Source of the DNA: Hyphomicrobiales bacterium
GTDB taxonomy: Bacteria > Pseudomonadota > Alphaproteobacteria > Rhizobiales > Rhizobiaceae
DNA: 64,000 nucleotides
Assembly: GCA_900466875.1 (NCBI GenBank)
Contig: UBNQ01000037.1
Coordinates: 83,019 to 147,018 of the forward strand
Direction of reading: 5' to 3'
A program made the translations under genes and the position numbers. The first letter of the stretch is position 1, and each line of letters starts with the position of its first letter. Shown here one piece after another: positions 24,279 through 33,381 of this stretch. Below the pieces are notes generated by a model. The model was not told the origin of the DNA. It was given only the letters and a program-made list of their open reading frames with translations, and ran no database searches.

Positions 24279-25472
24279 TCACGACTGCATGGTTGACGCA
24301 GCCTGCATTTCAGCAGGAGAGCGTAAATCGGGTTTTAACGATGCCAGTTTAGCAACCAGCGCACGGCAATCGGCCGGGCCGGTAATCCATTGACCACGCT
24401 CGACGGCAGCGATGCGGGCAAATTGCTCGGCATAGATTTCGTGTGTCATCTGAGAGAACATCGCTTCCAATGCATCAGGGGTTGCCGCATCGATCGTCAC
24501 GCCGATCTCGCGGCGAGCGAGAAAGCGGCCGGTCTCGGTCGACTTGAGGGCGATCGGCACCGCGCCATAAAGCCCGCCTTCGTAAAGACGGTTCGGCAGA
24601 AGCCATTCGGAATTCAGGCCTTCCTCGAAGAAATCGATCGCCCAGTTGAACTGCACCTCGTCATAGATACGAGCAAGATCCTCCGGGTTCCGGTAGGCAC
24701 CGTGGAAAGTGACAAACGGCGCATCGGCAACGAGGCGGTCGAAGTCATTAAATTCGCTATAGGCGGGCCGGCCGCGCAGCACGATCTCGACCTTCCCGTC
24801 CATGCGGTGGGCGAAATCGGTGAGGATCGAAAGCGACTTGGCGCAGCGGATTGCCCCGAACCAGCCGATCCGCCACGGCTCGCCGGCCTTGGGTGGCCGT
24901 GGTGTGGGCTGAAGCGGCAAGCTATCCGGATCAAGTGCAAGAACCTTATTCTCCAGCAGCAGAACCGGCAGCGAGAGCCCCGATTTCGGCTTGAAGAAAT
25001 TCTCGACAAAGGCCGGGGAGCTGGTGATCAGGAGCTTCGCGCGACGGCCGAAATGGCGCTGGAACGCCCGCACGAGACGACCCTTCCACCCCTCATCCAG
25101 CAGCAGGCGATGGATATCGAGGCATTCGTAGACGACCGGCAGATCGCGATCGAACGACCGCGCAGCCTGCCCTGCAAGCGCAAGCGTTTCGAGATTGCGG
25201 GCGATGATCACATCCGGCCGCGCGATCCCTGCAAGCCTGCCCTTCAGCCCGGCGCTCGCCTTGACGATGGCACCGATGCGCTGGGCAAATTTTCCGTCCG
25301 AGGTCTCGCCCAACACGATCGTGCGCACGTCCGGCTCGCCTTCGAGGAGATTTCGCCCTCTGGTAAAGCCCGCAACCGTCACGTCCGCCCCCCCGGCCTT
25401 CAGGGTCAGCACGCGCCGCCTGATGGCCGCATCGGCCAGATCATGGGCGAGATAGAGAACGTTTATGCTCAA
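24279..25472 (-). CDS. exoL: Succinoglycan glycosyltransferase ExoL
   Basis: About 397 residues of a GT-B/GT4-like glycosyltransferase: N-terminal VLYLAHDLADAAIRRRV, then a Rossmann-like C-terminal half (WRIGWFGAIRCAKSL; FEEGLNSEWLLPNRLYEGG), resembling ExoL, which adds the second sugar to the galactosyl lipid. The start is a TTG at 25472, nine bases after AGGAG; no ATG fits the conserved beginning. Downstream of exoK by 62 bases and upstream of exoA by 8. Confidence 0.8.
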   Translation of the reverse strand: MSINVLYLAHDLADAAIRRRVLTLKAGGADVTVAGFTRGRNLLEGEPDVRTIVLGETSDGKFAQRIGAIVKASAGLKGRLAGIARPDVIIARNLETLALAGQAARSFDRDLPVVYECLDIHRLLLDEGWKGRLVRAFQRHFGRRAKLLITSSPAFVENFFKPKSGLSLPVLLLENKVLALDPDSLPLQPTPRPPKAGEPWRIGWFGAIRCAKSLSILTDFAHRMDGKVEIVLRGRPAYSEFNDFDRLVADAPFVTFHGAYRNPEDLARIYDEVQFNWAIDFFEEGLNSEWLLPNRLYEGGLYGAVPIALKSTETGRFLARREIGVTIDAATPDALEAMFSQMTHEIYAEQFARIAAVERGQWITGPADCRALVAKLASLKPDLRSPAEMQAASTMQS

Positions 25473-25534
25473 ACGGGCATGCTCCTGTGCTGAAATATTC
25501 AACGCAATATGACAAGCGGCGAAATGGATACGGT

Positions 25535-26326
25535 TCAGTCGAGATTGCAGGCGACGGATTCGGGAAACTGGCACACATCCCCCGGAGCCGTGAAGGAAAC
25601 CCGGTCGATCACCATGGAAGACTGCCCCTGATAGGAGAAGCGGCCCATCCAGTCCTTCAGCGTGTCGGTACCCCACAGGCTGAGCATGATCTTCTGGTCA
25701 TTGGTCGGAATTTTCGAAGGATCGGTCACTTCATGAACGAGCTTGCCGTTGAGGAAGTAACGCAGCCGGTCCTTTTCCCAGACGAAAGCGTAGTCGTTGA
25801 ACCCCTGGTCGGCACCGCCATCAACCGGAATGAGCTTCTCGTTGCCGCCCTTGCCGTTGATATACTGGTTGACCTGAACCTGGTTGGTGTTCTTGCCGAG
25901 CACCTCGAAGTCGATCTCGTCCCAGGGCTTCTTGTCGGTCGGGCCGATATAGGTGAAGAAGGCCGAGTTGAGGCCCGAGCCGGTCGCCGCCTTCATCCGC
26001 ACTTCATAGGTGCCATAAAGGTAACGCGACTTGGTCTGCACTTCGCCGCAGAGAAACTTGCGGTCCTTCGACTGGCCTTCGGAAAAATGCAGCGTCAGCG
26101 CGCCGTTGGCGGTATCGATCTGCTTCTTCGACCATGTGCAGTTCTGGTGCGAGCCGTTGGCCCAGCCATCCGCGACATACCAGAAGGACCGGTCGAAACT
26201 GTCGAAGTTTTCGACGAAGGACTTGTTGTTCAGCGTGCCCTGCGCCGAAGCCGGCATGGCGACGGACAGGATCGAGAGGCCCAGAGTGGAAATGGCGGCC
26301 GCGATTTTGCGTGCGATGGTCGTCAT
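25535..26326 (-). CDS. exoK: Endo-beta-1,3-1,4-glycanase ExoK (GH16)
   Basis: 263 residues: Sec signal peptide (cleavage likely after ASA, residue 28) and a GH16 domain with the catalytic EIDFE (Glu137, Asp139, Glu141). ExoK is secreted and cuts nascent succinoglycan into shorter chains. A Cys pair (Cys63 and Cys93) may form a disulfide. Four bases after exoH, so co-transcribed. Confidence 0.9.
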   Translation of the reverse strand: MTTIARKIAAAISTLGLSILSVAMPASAQGTLNNKSFVENFDSFDRSFWYVADGWANGSHQNCTWSKKQIDTANGALTLHFSEGQSKDRKFLCGEVQTKSRYLYGTYEVRMKAATGSGLNSAFFTYIGPTDKKPWDEIDFEVLGKNTNQVQVNQYINGKGGNEKLIPVDGGADQGFNDYAFVWEKDRLRYFLNGKLVHEVTDPSKIPTNDQKIMLSLWGTDTLKDWMGRFSYQGQSSMVIDRVSFTAPGDVCQFPESVACNLD

Positions 26327-26330
26327 GGTT

Positions 26331-27482
26331 TCACCTGCGCTGCTGTGACAGTTTCGGTTCCATCGGGTGGGAGGACCCGACGGGACGGTTCGAAGTCGCT
26401 TTCGCGAGTTTTTCCTTGCGCCCGCGGCTACCGGTCAGAAGCTGGTAGACCGGCGGGACGACTCGCATGATGACGGCATTGCTGATCACCAGAATGACAA
26501 GCGAGACGACAACCGAGCCGAAATAGAAGATCGGATAGGCTTCCGGCGAACCGACGCGGTTCCAGACCATCCACAGCATGACCAGCACCGGGTAATGAGC
26601 GCAGAAGATCCAGAAGCTCAGGCTGCCGGTTGCCGCCAGCCGTTTGCCGAGCCGGGTTTCGATCGCAAGTGCCGAGATCATCCAGACGCCGAAGGCGCCG
26701 ACGATCGAAAGAATGTTGCGGGCGAGATCGACACCCCAGGGATAAGCGGGCTGGCTGAGAAAGATCGCCAGCGACAATGCGAAGGCCGCAAGAAGCGTGG
26801 CGATAGAGCCCGGCCATGCGAAACGGTCCAGCGCCTTGAGATCTGCGGCACGCAAGCCCAGAAACATGCCGAGCGCGAAGCTGAACAGGATCGAGCGCTT
26901 GATGACGATGGCGAAGCTGAGGTCCGGAATGACGGCGAGAACGAACAGGATCGCAAGCGTCGGGATCGCCGCGCGGCGCAGCAGGAACAAAAGGACCGGC
27001 GACAGCAGGATGCAGACGAACAGATCGCGCAGGAAATAAAGCGGCACATTGGCCGGCAGGTCTTCGAGCGCAAAGGCATAGGTCAGCACCTCGCGGAACG
27101 AGGCCGTGATGTCCGGGAAATAACCGACGCCGATACCGGCGCGCTGCAAGCCAAGGATTGCGACAAACAGGCCGAGGTTCCAGATCAGGAACGGCACGAG
27201 CACCGTCATCGCCTTGGACCGGACTACCTTGCCGTAGTCGAAGGATGCCGCGCCTTTGCGCAGCAGAAGATAACCCGAGATCATGCTGAGGCACGGCACG
27301 CCGATACGAAACAGACTATCGCCGAGAAAGACGCTCAGCCAGTTGAACCAGCCGGTCTCGGCAATAACGGCGTCGGCAGCCGGATCATGAGGCACATGCA
27401 CGAAGACAATGCCGCAGATCAGCAGGATACGCATCAAATTGATACGGGTGGATATGTTCTGATCAACAGTCAAACCAGTCAC
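26331..27482 (-). CDS. exoH: Succinoglycan succinyltransferase ExoH (acyltransferase 3)
   Basis: 383 residues with about ten hydrophobic spans and the acyltransferase-3 signature (N-terminal RINLMRILLICGIVFVHVP with the conserved His). ExoH transfers succinyl groups to the polymer, a modification required for symbiosis in S. meliloti. The start is GTG 27482 or, with better spacing after AGGGG, TTG 27473. First gene of exoHKLAMONP, after a 520-base gap. Confidence 0.85.
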   Translation of the reverse strand: MTGLTVDQNISTRINLMRILLICGIVFVHVPHDPAADAVIAETGWFNWLSVFLGDSLFRIGVPCLSMISGYLLLRKGAASFDYGKVVRSKAMTVLVPFLIWNLGLFVAILGLQRAGIGVGYFPDITASFREVLTYAFALEDLPANVPLYFLRDLFVCILLSPVLLFLLRRAAIPTLAILFVLAVIPDLSFAIVIKRSILFSFALGMFLGLRAADLKALDRFAWPGSIATLLAAFALSLAIFLSQPAYPWGVDLARNILSIVGAFGVWMISALAIETRLGKRLAATGSLSFWIFCAHYPVLVMLWMVWNRVGSPEAYPIFYFGSVVVSLVILVISNAVIMRVVPPVYQLLTGSRGRKEKLAKATSNRPVGSSHPMEPKLSQQRR

Positions 27483-27916
27483 CCCTTTTGGGCAGCGCCT
27501 CCCGTCACCGCCATTTCAATCAGAGCAGACTTGAGCCCGCGTGAGTGAAGAGCATCACGTGAAGTTTCGGGTAAAATGTGGCAGCGCAGCAAATTTGGCA
27601 TGTGCGAAATCTAGCACTGCGCGCGATCCGGCAGGCGCTCATTGGCTTTTGTCAGGCTGGAAGCACTGGCAGGCAGGGGATCGGCACATTTATCTAATAT
27701 AATAATGCTGCACCGCAACAGGATTCGAAATCGAAAAAACAATCACATTTTCTCGCGCGATCGTGCATCGGGCGTGAAGGCCCATCGTCAACCATGGCAA
27801 ATAAAGGCAAAAATGTGGCGCAGATGAGGCGGAGACATAGAGGCGCCCGATTCGGCCGAAACTGCTGCAGAGGCGGTCTTCCAGGCACTCCAAAACCGCC
27901 AGCTCGACCATTTGCA
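27483..27916. other. Promoter region of the exoH operon
   Basis: About 430 bases without a convincing gene, before exoH on the minus strand. It contains an AT-rich stretch at about 27690-27755. Short open frames lack ribosome sites. It probably holds the operon's promoter; no single box can be named confidently. Confidence 0.45.
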
Positions 27917-27956
27917 ATAAAAAAGCGGCCGGGCGTTTCTCGCACCCGGCCGCTTT
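27917..27956 (-). terminator. Rho-independent terminator after exoV
   Basis: Stem AAGCGGCCGGG (27923-27933) with CCCGGCCGCTT (27945-27955), loop of 11, followed on the minus strand by six T residues. It lies about 50 bases downstream of the exoV stop. Confidence 0.85.
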
Positions 27957-28005
27957 GGCAGAAATATTTAGCGCTTCATTTACCCTTGCGGGCAATGCCC
28001 TGACT

Positions 28006-29034
28006 TCAGATGGCGGTAGCGCGGTTGAGGGCAGTGCGCTTGTCGAGAACGTCCAGCGCCTCGTCGATATTCGCCACCAGTGCCGCCCGGTCGCCATTGG
28101 CGGTCTGCCAGGCGTCGATGAAGGTGCTGGTCTTGCCGTAGCTGTTGTCGAGCACGCAGTGATCGGCATCGAGCAGCAGGCTCATGATATGCCCGTGCAT
28201 GCGGTCGGTGATCACCTGCCGCGCAGAGCTCAACAACCGCACGCCGCGGTCGAAACGCTGCTGCGCCCGCTCGCGATAGGCCAGTTCCGTCATCTTAGCC
28301 CGCCCGCCGACATCGCCGCGCAGCAGGCCCTTGATGATGGCAGCACGCTTGGTGCGCTTCTGGAAATCGGCTTCCTCCTGCTCCGGCCAGTCCGCCACGA
28401 CCACATTCGGGCGTGCGATGGCGCGGGAGGTATCATGTGCAGCGCCGACTTCCTGGTCCGCCCGCAGGTTGAGCAGCAGGTCGTGGCTCGGCGCAAGGCG
28501 CTTTACCGGACCGATCCAGAAGGCCATGTCGGGGCATAGCCGGACTTCGCACTGGAACCACTTCTTGGCGAATTCAAAGCTTTTCTTGTCGCGCACGAGC
28601 AGCTTGTAATTGCCGTGCTTTTCGATCGCACGTGCGGTGCTATCGACGTTTTCCTGGTTCTTGAAATGGATCGTCTGCGGCATCTGGATAACCGGACGGC
28701 CCTGGTATTTGCCCAGAATGTGCTCGCGGAATTCGCGAAAACCCGGCCAGATATCGCCGAAATTGCCACCGCCATGCAGCAGGATCTGGCCATCGCCGAT
28801 GGCGGAAAGCATCCGCTCGTCGCTATGGGTGGGGATTTCGCTGACGAAGCTCGGCTTCGACTTGACCCGGTCGAAATAGGCGAGTTCCCCGAGCCAGATG
28901 GCGCTATCACCGATATTGTAGTGGTTCGGGAAGTCCAGAAGCGCGTAACGCCCGGACAGATCGACCAGATCGGCGAGGTTCTCGTGGATCACGCCCTGAA
29001 GCCTCTTGATGGTGGCAGCACTCGTTTCCTGCAT
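28006..29034 (-). CDS. exoV: Succinoglycan pyruvyltransferase ExoV
   Basis: 342 residues of the polysaccharide pyruvyl transferase family: NIGDSAIWLGE near residue 41, LLHGGGNFGDIWPGFREF at about 85-102, IQMPQTIHF, and the late SARQVITDRMHGHI that binds PEP in relatives. It would add the pyruvyl ketal to the terminal glucose. AAGGAG precedes the ATG. It follows exoT by 40 bases on the minus strand and ends at a terminator, so it is the last gene of a three-gene operon. In S. meliloti exoV lies on the other side of exoW and exoT. Confidence 0.8.
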   Translation of the reverse strand: MQETSAATIKRLQGVIHENLADLVDLSGRYALLDFPNHYNIGDSAIWLGELAYFDRVKSKPSFVSEIPTHSDERMLSAIGDGQILLHGGGNFGDIWPGFREFREHILGKYQGRPVIQMPQTIHFKNQENVDSTARAIEKHGNYKLLVRDKKSFEFAKKWFQCEVRLCPDMAFWIGPVKRLAPSHDLLLNLRADQEVGAAHDTSRAIARPNVVVADWPEQEEADFQKRTKRAAIIKGLLRGDVGGRAKMTELAYRERAQQRFDRGVRLLSSARQVITDRMHGHIMSLLLDADHCVLDNSYGKTSTFIDAWQTANGDRAALVANIDEALDVLDKRTALNRATAI

Positions 29035-29074
29035 GGGATCTCCTTGACGGTACAGTCGTAATTCCGGGTTGGTT

Positions 29075-30571
29075 CTACTTTTGCGCCAGCAGGCGGAAGC
29101 GTGCGGGCAGCATAGAAATGATCATGGCGAGATAGGGCCGGATCATCTTAAAGGCGAAAATCAGCATGAAAGCGGCATAGATGATGCCGCCCAGCGCGAT
29201 GCAGAGGCCGGTGCCGAGCCATGCCGGTGTTACTGCGGCGAGGATAAACGGCTTGGCGAACCAGACGCAGACGGCCATGACCAGCGAGCCGATGAACGGC
29301 ATCGCAATCGCCTTCAGCGTTCCGATGGAATCGATATGGGCGAAACGCTTCAGCACATATTGCTGGTAGGGCATGGTGAGCCAGGCGCGCAGCGCATATC
29401 CGGCGGCAACCGCGATGATACCGTAAGGCACCAGCAGCCAGGTGAGCACCACTGTCATCGCAAGCTGCAGCGCCGCGACCGACAAGATGCTCTGCGCCTT
29501 GTTGACGGCGGCGAGCGCCGATGAGGCAAAGACGTTCATCACGAAGGGCACGGCCATCATCACCAGAACGGTCGCGACATCACCGGCATTGCCCCACTTG
29601 TCGCCGAACAGGAAGAGGATCAGCTGGTCCGACAGCGCACCGAAGCCGAGCAGCAACGGGAAAGTCCCGAGCGCTGCCAAGCCCACGATGCGGTTATAGG
29701 CATTGCGGAAGGCGCCCGGATCGTTCTGCAGTTTCGACAGCGTCACCAGCGCCACGCTGCCGATCGGCGACAGCACGGCCTGCGAAATCAACTCGATCAG
29801 CCGCCAGGCGATCCTGTAGCGACCGACTTCCGTCGGCCCGAACCATCGCGAGATGAAGATGTCCTGCACGCGGGCCAGCAACATCCAGAGGATCTGGCTG
29901 ACCACGAGGCTGACGCTGAACAGGAAGATCGAGCGAAAGATCGTGAAATTGAACCGCAGTTTTGGGATCCAGCGATAGGACAGCCAGCCGAGAACGACGA
30001 GAACGACGCCGTTGACCGCCGTCTGCGCCACCAGCGACCACACCCCCCAGCCGAGAAACGCTGCCGCAACAGCCGTCAAGCCCGAAAGCAGGCTGGCGGC
30101 AATGCTCTGGGCGGCAAGGCTCTTGTGGCCGAAATCGCGCGCCAGCCGGGCATTGTGGATAACGGCGAGCGACGACAGCGGCAGGAAAAGCGCCAGCCAT
30201 TTGAGGATTTCCGCGACATTCGGATCGCGAACGAATTCGCCATAGGCAGGCGCGGCGAAGAAAATGACAACGCCGACCGAGATGCTGAAAGCGACGGATG
30301 CCCAGAAGGCCGTATCCGCCAACTCCTCGTCGAGTTCCAGCTGACGGGTGACAGCGTCGCCAAGTCCCGCATAGGCAAGCACCCGGCCGATCTCGACGAA
30401 CAGGCTCGCAAGCGCAAACGTGCCGAAATCCGCCGGCCCGAGAATACGGGCGAGGATGACGAAGATGACGAAGGTCGCGACCGTGCTCCACCCGACACGA
30501 ACGATCGACCACAGGATCGATGTCGCGGTTTTCTTTTTCAGGTCGCCACTGTCGACGGCGCTAGCATCCAT
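29075..30571 (-). CDS. exoT: Succinoglycan repeat-unit flippase ExoT (MOP/Wzx family)
   Basis: 498 residues with 12-14 predicted membrane spans and the Wzx/MOP pattern (ILARILGPADFGTFALA near 40-55; TLSKLQNDPGAFRNAYNRIVG in the middle). It would move the lipid-linked octasaccharide across the inner membrane for ExoQ and ExoP. ATG 30571 is used, preceded by a TTG two codons earlier; ribosome site weak (GGATTG). Encoded between an unassigned glycosyltransferase and exoV. Confidence 0.82.
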   Translation of the reverse strand: MDASAVDSGDLKKKTATSILWSIVRVGWSTVATFVIFVILARILGPADFGTFALASLFVEIGRVLAYAGLGDAVTRQLELDEELADTAFWASVAFSISVGVVIFFAAPAYGEFVRDPNVAEILKWLALFLPLSSLAVIHNARLARDFGHKSLAAQSIAASLLSGLTAVAAAFLGWGVWSLVAQTAVNGVVLVVLGWLSYRWIPKLRFNFTIFRSIFLFSVSLVVSQILWMLLARVQDIFISRWFGPTEVGRYRIAWRLIELISQAVLSPIGSVALVTLSKLQNDPGAFRNAYNRIVGLAALGTFPLLLGFGALSDQLILFLFGDKWGNAGDVATVLVMMAVPFVMNVFASSALAAVNKAQSILSVAALQLAMTVVLTWLLVPYGIIAVAAGYALRAWLTMPYQQYVLKRFAHIDSIGTLKAIAMPFIGSLVMAVCVWFAKPFILAAVTPAWLGTGLCIALGGIIYAAFMLIFAFKMIRPYLAMIISMLPARFRLLAQK

Positions 30572-30667
30572 GAACAATCCAATCGATGAGCAGGCGGCAC
30601 GCGGCCGCCCGATATGCGTCTTGGCCCGGATGGTATGGACCGTTTCCAGAGACTGTCCGGATCGTGT

Positions 30668-31585
30668 TTATGAGGCCTGGCCCGCGCGGCCGCTGCGCCA
30701 ATAGGCCCACAGCCCGGCGAAATTCTGCTTCACCGTGTTTCGATAGGTCAGCCCGAGTGCTGCATCGAGATTTCTGCCGCCGAAATATTCCTTGAACGCC
30801 TGGCGCACGTCCCAGCGGAACATGCCGCGCATGTTGGAATCCCGCACGAACATGTATTTGGCGTATAGCGCGCCATTGCCATACGAATATCCGTCGAACA
30901 GCCGCTGAACCTGGTCCATGCTGCGCCGTCCGTGGAAATGCTTGACCACGAGGCTCGGAACATATTCCACGCTGAAGCCTGCCCGGAACGCCCGGTGGAT
31001 GTAATCCGTATCCTCACCCGAGCGGAACGTGGCGCCCGCACCGAAGCGGACATCGAAAAGCCCGACCTTGTCCGCAAGCACCTTCGGAAAAGCCATGTTG
31101 CAGCCGTGGATAAAACCACCCGGGTGATTGTAGTTGTTCAGGACAGCGTGTTCCGTGTCCGTCTTGATCGTGATCGGCAGATCCCGTTCATCACCCAGAT
31201 CGATGCGGCCGCCGCGCATTATGGGCGTCGTATCCTCGGCGAACAGACGGGCGATCGTGTTGAAGTAATCCGGCGAGACTTCGCAATCGTCGTCGGTAAA
31301 GGCAAGGATGCGGCCGCGAGCGTTCTCTATGCCGGTGTTGCGGGCATGGGAAAGACCCGGACGGCTTTCGAAGATCAGCGTCGTTGCGATCGGCGCGGTC
31401 TCGCTCCATTTGGCGACCACGTCGGATGTTGCATCGGTGGAACCATTGTCGACGAAAATGAACTCGAGCTTGAGTTCGCTCGCCTGCAGGGCAGCGACGG
31501 AAATGGCCTGCAGGCAGCTGTCGAGACCATAGGCGCGATTTCGCGACGAAATAATGAGGCTAATGTCGAAAACCTCGGACGTCAT
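30668..31585 (-). CDS. GT2 glycosyltransferase of the exo cluster, unassigned
   Basis: 305 residues, GT2: SLIISSRNRAYGLDSCL, FIFVDNGSTD, FTDDDCEVSPD (DXD), and GEDTDYIHRAF followed by HGRRSMDQV. It is a soluble enzyme without membrane spans. Its place beside exoT recalls exoW of S. meliloti, but the plus-strand gene at 32341 looks more like ExoW, so this may be an additional transferase or the true ExoW. AAGGG lies 8 bases before ATG 31585. First gene of the operon with exoT and exoV. Confidence 0.75.
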   Translation of the reverse strand: MTSEVFDISLIISSRNRAYGLDSCLQAISVAALQASELKLEFIFVDNGSTDATSDVVAKWSETAPIATTLIFESRPGLSHARNTGIENARGRILAFTDDDCEVSPDYFNTIARLFAEDTTPIMRGGRIDLGDERDLPITIKTDTEHAVLNNYNHPGGFIHGCNMAFPKVLADKVGLFDVRFGAGATFRSGEDTDYIHRAFRAGFSVEYVPSLVVKHFHGRRSMDQVQRLFDGYSYGNGALYAKYMFVRDSNMRGMFRWDVRQAFKEYFGGRNLDAALGLTYRNTVKQNFAGLWAYWRSGRAGQAS

Positions 31586-32340
31586 CCTGTTCCCTTCAAC
31601 CATTCAGCGAGAGAAGCGGTTTTCCGCCACTCCTCGACCAAGAAACATTTTGCACTGCAACAAACCACGAAAACAATCAGGGATGCAATTGGGGTATTTT
31701 CATGATTGCTGCTCACAGATAGGGCAGCTTCGGTGTTGGAATATCACCATCGGCGGATATTTTGCATACCCGCCTTTCTTGTCGGAAAAATGATGACAAG
31801 ACACATAATCCGCTGTTTTCAGGGGAAAAACACGCCTTCGGAGCAGATAGCTCCGCGAGTGCTGTCGCTGGAAACGAGGAAAATCTCACCGTTTTGCCGT
31901 ATTCACCCTTCTAAAATTGGTGCAGCGCCCAAGATTAGCTTCGCGGTTCTGCGCCATCGTAGCCGCGACATGGATATCGTGTTTGCGGCATCGGCCGCGT
32001 CGGTTCAGCACCGATCAGCACGAATCGCCAGACCGAAAATCACGTCGGACCGCAAGAAATCGGTTCGGCTTGTCATCATTTGGAAAGGTCCGCCGACTGT
32101 AAAAATGCATCTGTTCGAGCCTCCGAGCCGGTTTCGGAAGCCCGCCGCGACGGTCTGATGATCGTCAGCTTCGACAGATAGACTGCGTCTTTCAAGGCGC
32201 AGCTGCCTTTGCCCTCACTCGTGTCCCTTTCGCCGGGCAGCCCGCCCGGTCCCAGCCCCGCGACACGGACCCGCCCTCTCGTCAGGAAAGATGAACAGCC
32301 ACCCAAGCTCACGTTCCAGAACTGCTAAGGAATTCAAAAC
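31586..32340. other. Long divergent intergenic region inside the exo cluster
   Basis: About 755 bases between the minus-strand transferase and the plus-strand exoW-like gene, less G+C-rich than the coding parts. Open frames at 31706-32158 and 32076-32312 have no ribosome site and no recognisable domain. It should hold two divergent promoters. Confidence 0.5.
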
Positions 32341-33309
32341 ATGGCCAGTTTCACTGTTGTCATTCCGTTCTTCCAACGGAAAAAAGGAATTTTGTCCCGC
32401 GCGTTGAAATCGATATTCGCGCAGAGTTTTCAGGATTTCGACATCGTCATCGTCGATGACCAGTCACCGTTTCCCGCCGAGACGGAATTGCGTGACATCC
32501 CCGCCGAATGGAAAGCGAAAATCCGCGTCATAAAACAGGAAAACGGCGGACCGGGCGCCGCCCGCAATACGGGCCTGGATGCGGTTCCGGCCGATACCCA
32601 ATTCGTCGCGCTGCTCGATTCCGACGACATGTGGCGGACCGACCATCTGCAGAACGCGCATGCGTTCATGACCCGCTTCGGCGCCGATTGCTATTGGGCA
32701 TCGATGCAGGAAAGCGAGGAGTTCTATTACCATTACGGCATGGCCAAACTGGCCGAGACCGAGGAGAGCAAGACGCTGGTCGAAGACCCGCTCGTGCTGG
32801 AAATCCCCAATCTCGCCAGCGTCATGCTGAAGGACTGGGCCTTTCTGCACCTGAGCTGCATGGTGATCTCGCGGCCTCTTTTCGAGACGGAGAGGTTCGA
32901 CCCCGTCTTGCGGCTCGCAGCCGAAGATGTGCTGTTTTTTGCCGATTGCATTCTGAAATCGAAGCGCACCATCCTGTGCGATACGCCCGGTGCTGCGCGC
33001 GGCATGGGCGTCAATATCTTCCACGGCATCGACAACCAGTCGCCGGAATTCCTGCAGCAGCAGTTCAATACGCTGGTGGCGCTCGACACGCTTGAAACCC
33101 GTTTCGAGAACAGACCGGAAGACGTCGCCTCGATCACCTCCTACAAGAACATGGCAAGAAGTCAGGCTCTGTGGAGCCAGGCAGGACGCCTGAAGCGCCG
33201 ACAGTCGCCGGATTTCGGTATGCTGGCACGCTGGGTCATCCGCGATCCGGCAATCCTTAGCGCAGCCATGCGGCTTGGCGCCGGCAAGTTGGACCGTCGG
33301 GGCGGTTAA
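32341..33309 (+). CDS. exoW: GT2 glycosyltransferase, likely ExoW
   Basis: 322 residues: VVIPFFQRKKGILSRAL at the start, VIVDDQSPFPAE, DXD in LLDSDDMWRTDH, and AAEDVLFFADC. The VIPFFQ(R)xxGIL opening is what I remember of ExoW, the beta-1,3-glucosyltransferase that adds the seventh sugar. It is the only exo gene between exoH and exoX on the plus strand, an inversion relative to S. meliloti. The assignment against the transferase at 30668 is by memory of sequence and remains open. Confidence 0.65.
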   Translation: MASFTVVIPFFQRKKGILSRALKSIFAQSFQDFDIVIVDDQSPFPAETELRDIPAEWKAKIRVIKQENGGPGAARNTGLDAVPADTQFVALLDSDDMWRTDHLQNAHAFMTRFGADCYWASMQESEEFYYHYGMAKLAETEESKTLVEDPLVLEIPNLASVMLKDWAFLHLSCMVISRPLFETERFDPVLRLAAEDVLFFADCILKSKRTILCDTPGAARGMGVNIFHGIDNQSPEFLQQQFNTLVALDTLETRFENRPEDVASITSYKNMARSQALWSQAGRLKRRQSPDFGMLARWVIRDPAILSAAMRLGAGKLDRRGG

Positions 33310-33356
33310 CCCCCGATTGCGGCACAAAACACCGCGTCATGAAGATGGAACGCGAA

Positions 33357-33376
33357 GGCGGGTGGCATCACCCGCC
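33357..33376. terminator. Hairpin between convergent exoW and exoU
   Basis: GGCGGGTG / CACCCGCC with loop GCAT, a perfect 8-bp stem between the two stop codons. No clear T tract on either strand, so termination is only likely. Confidence 0.4.
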
Positions 33377-33381
33377 GCGCG

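Noticed and set aside
31706..32158. Possible gene of 150 codons in the exo gap
   Set aside because: No ribosome binding site, basic and low-complexity translation, composition unlike coding sequence here.
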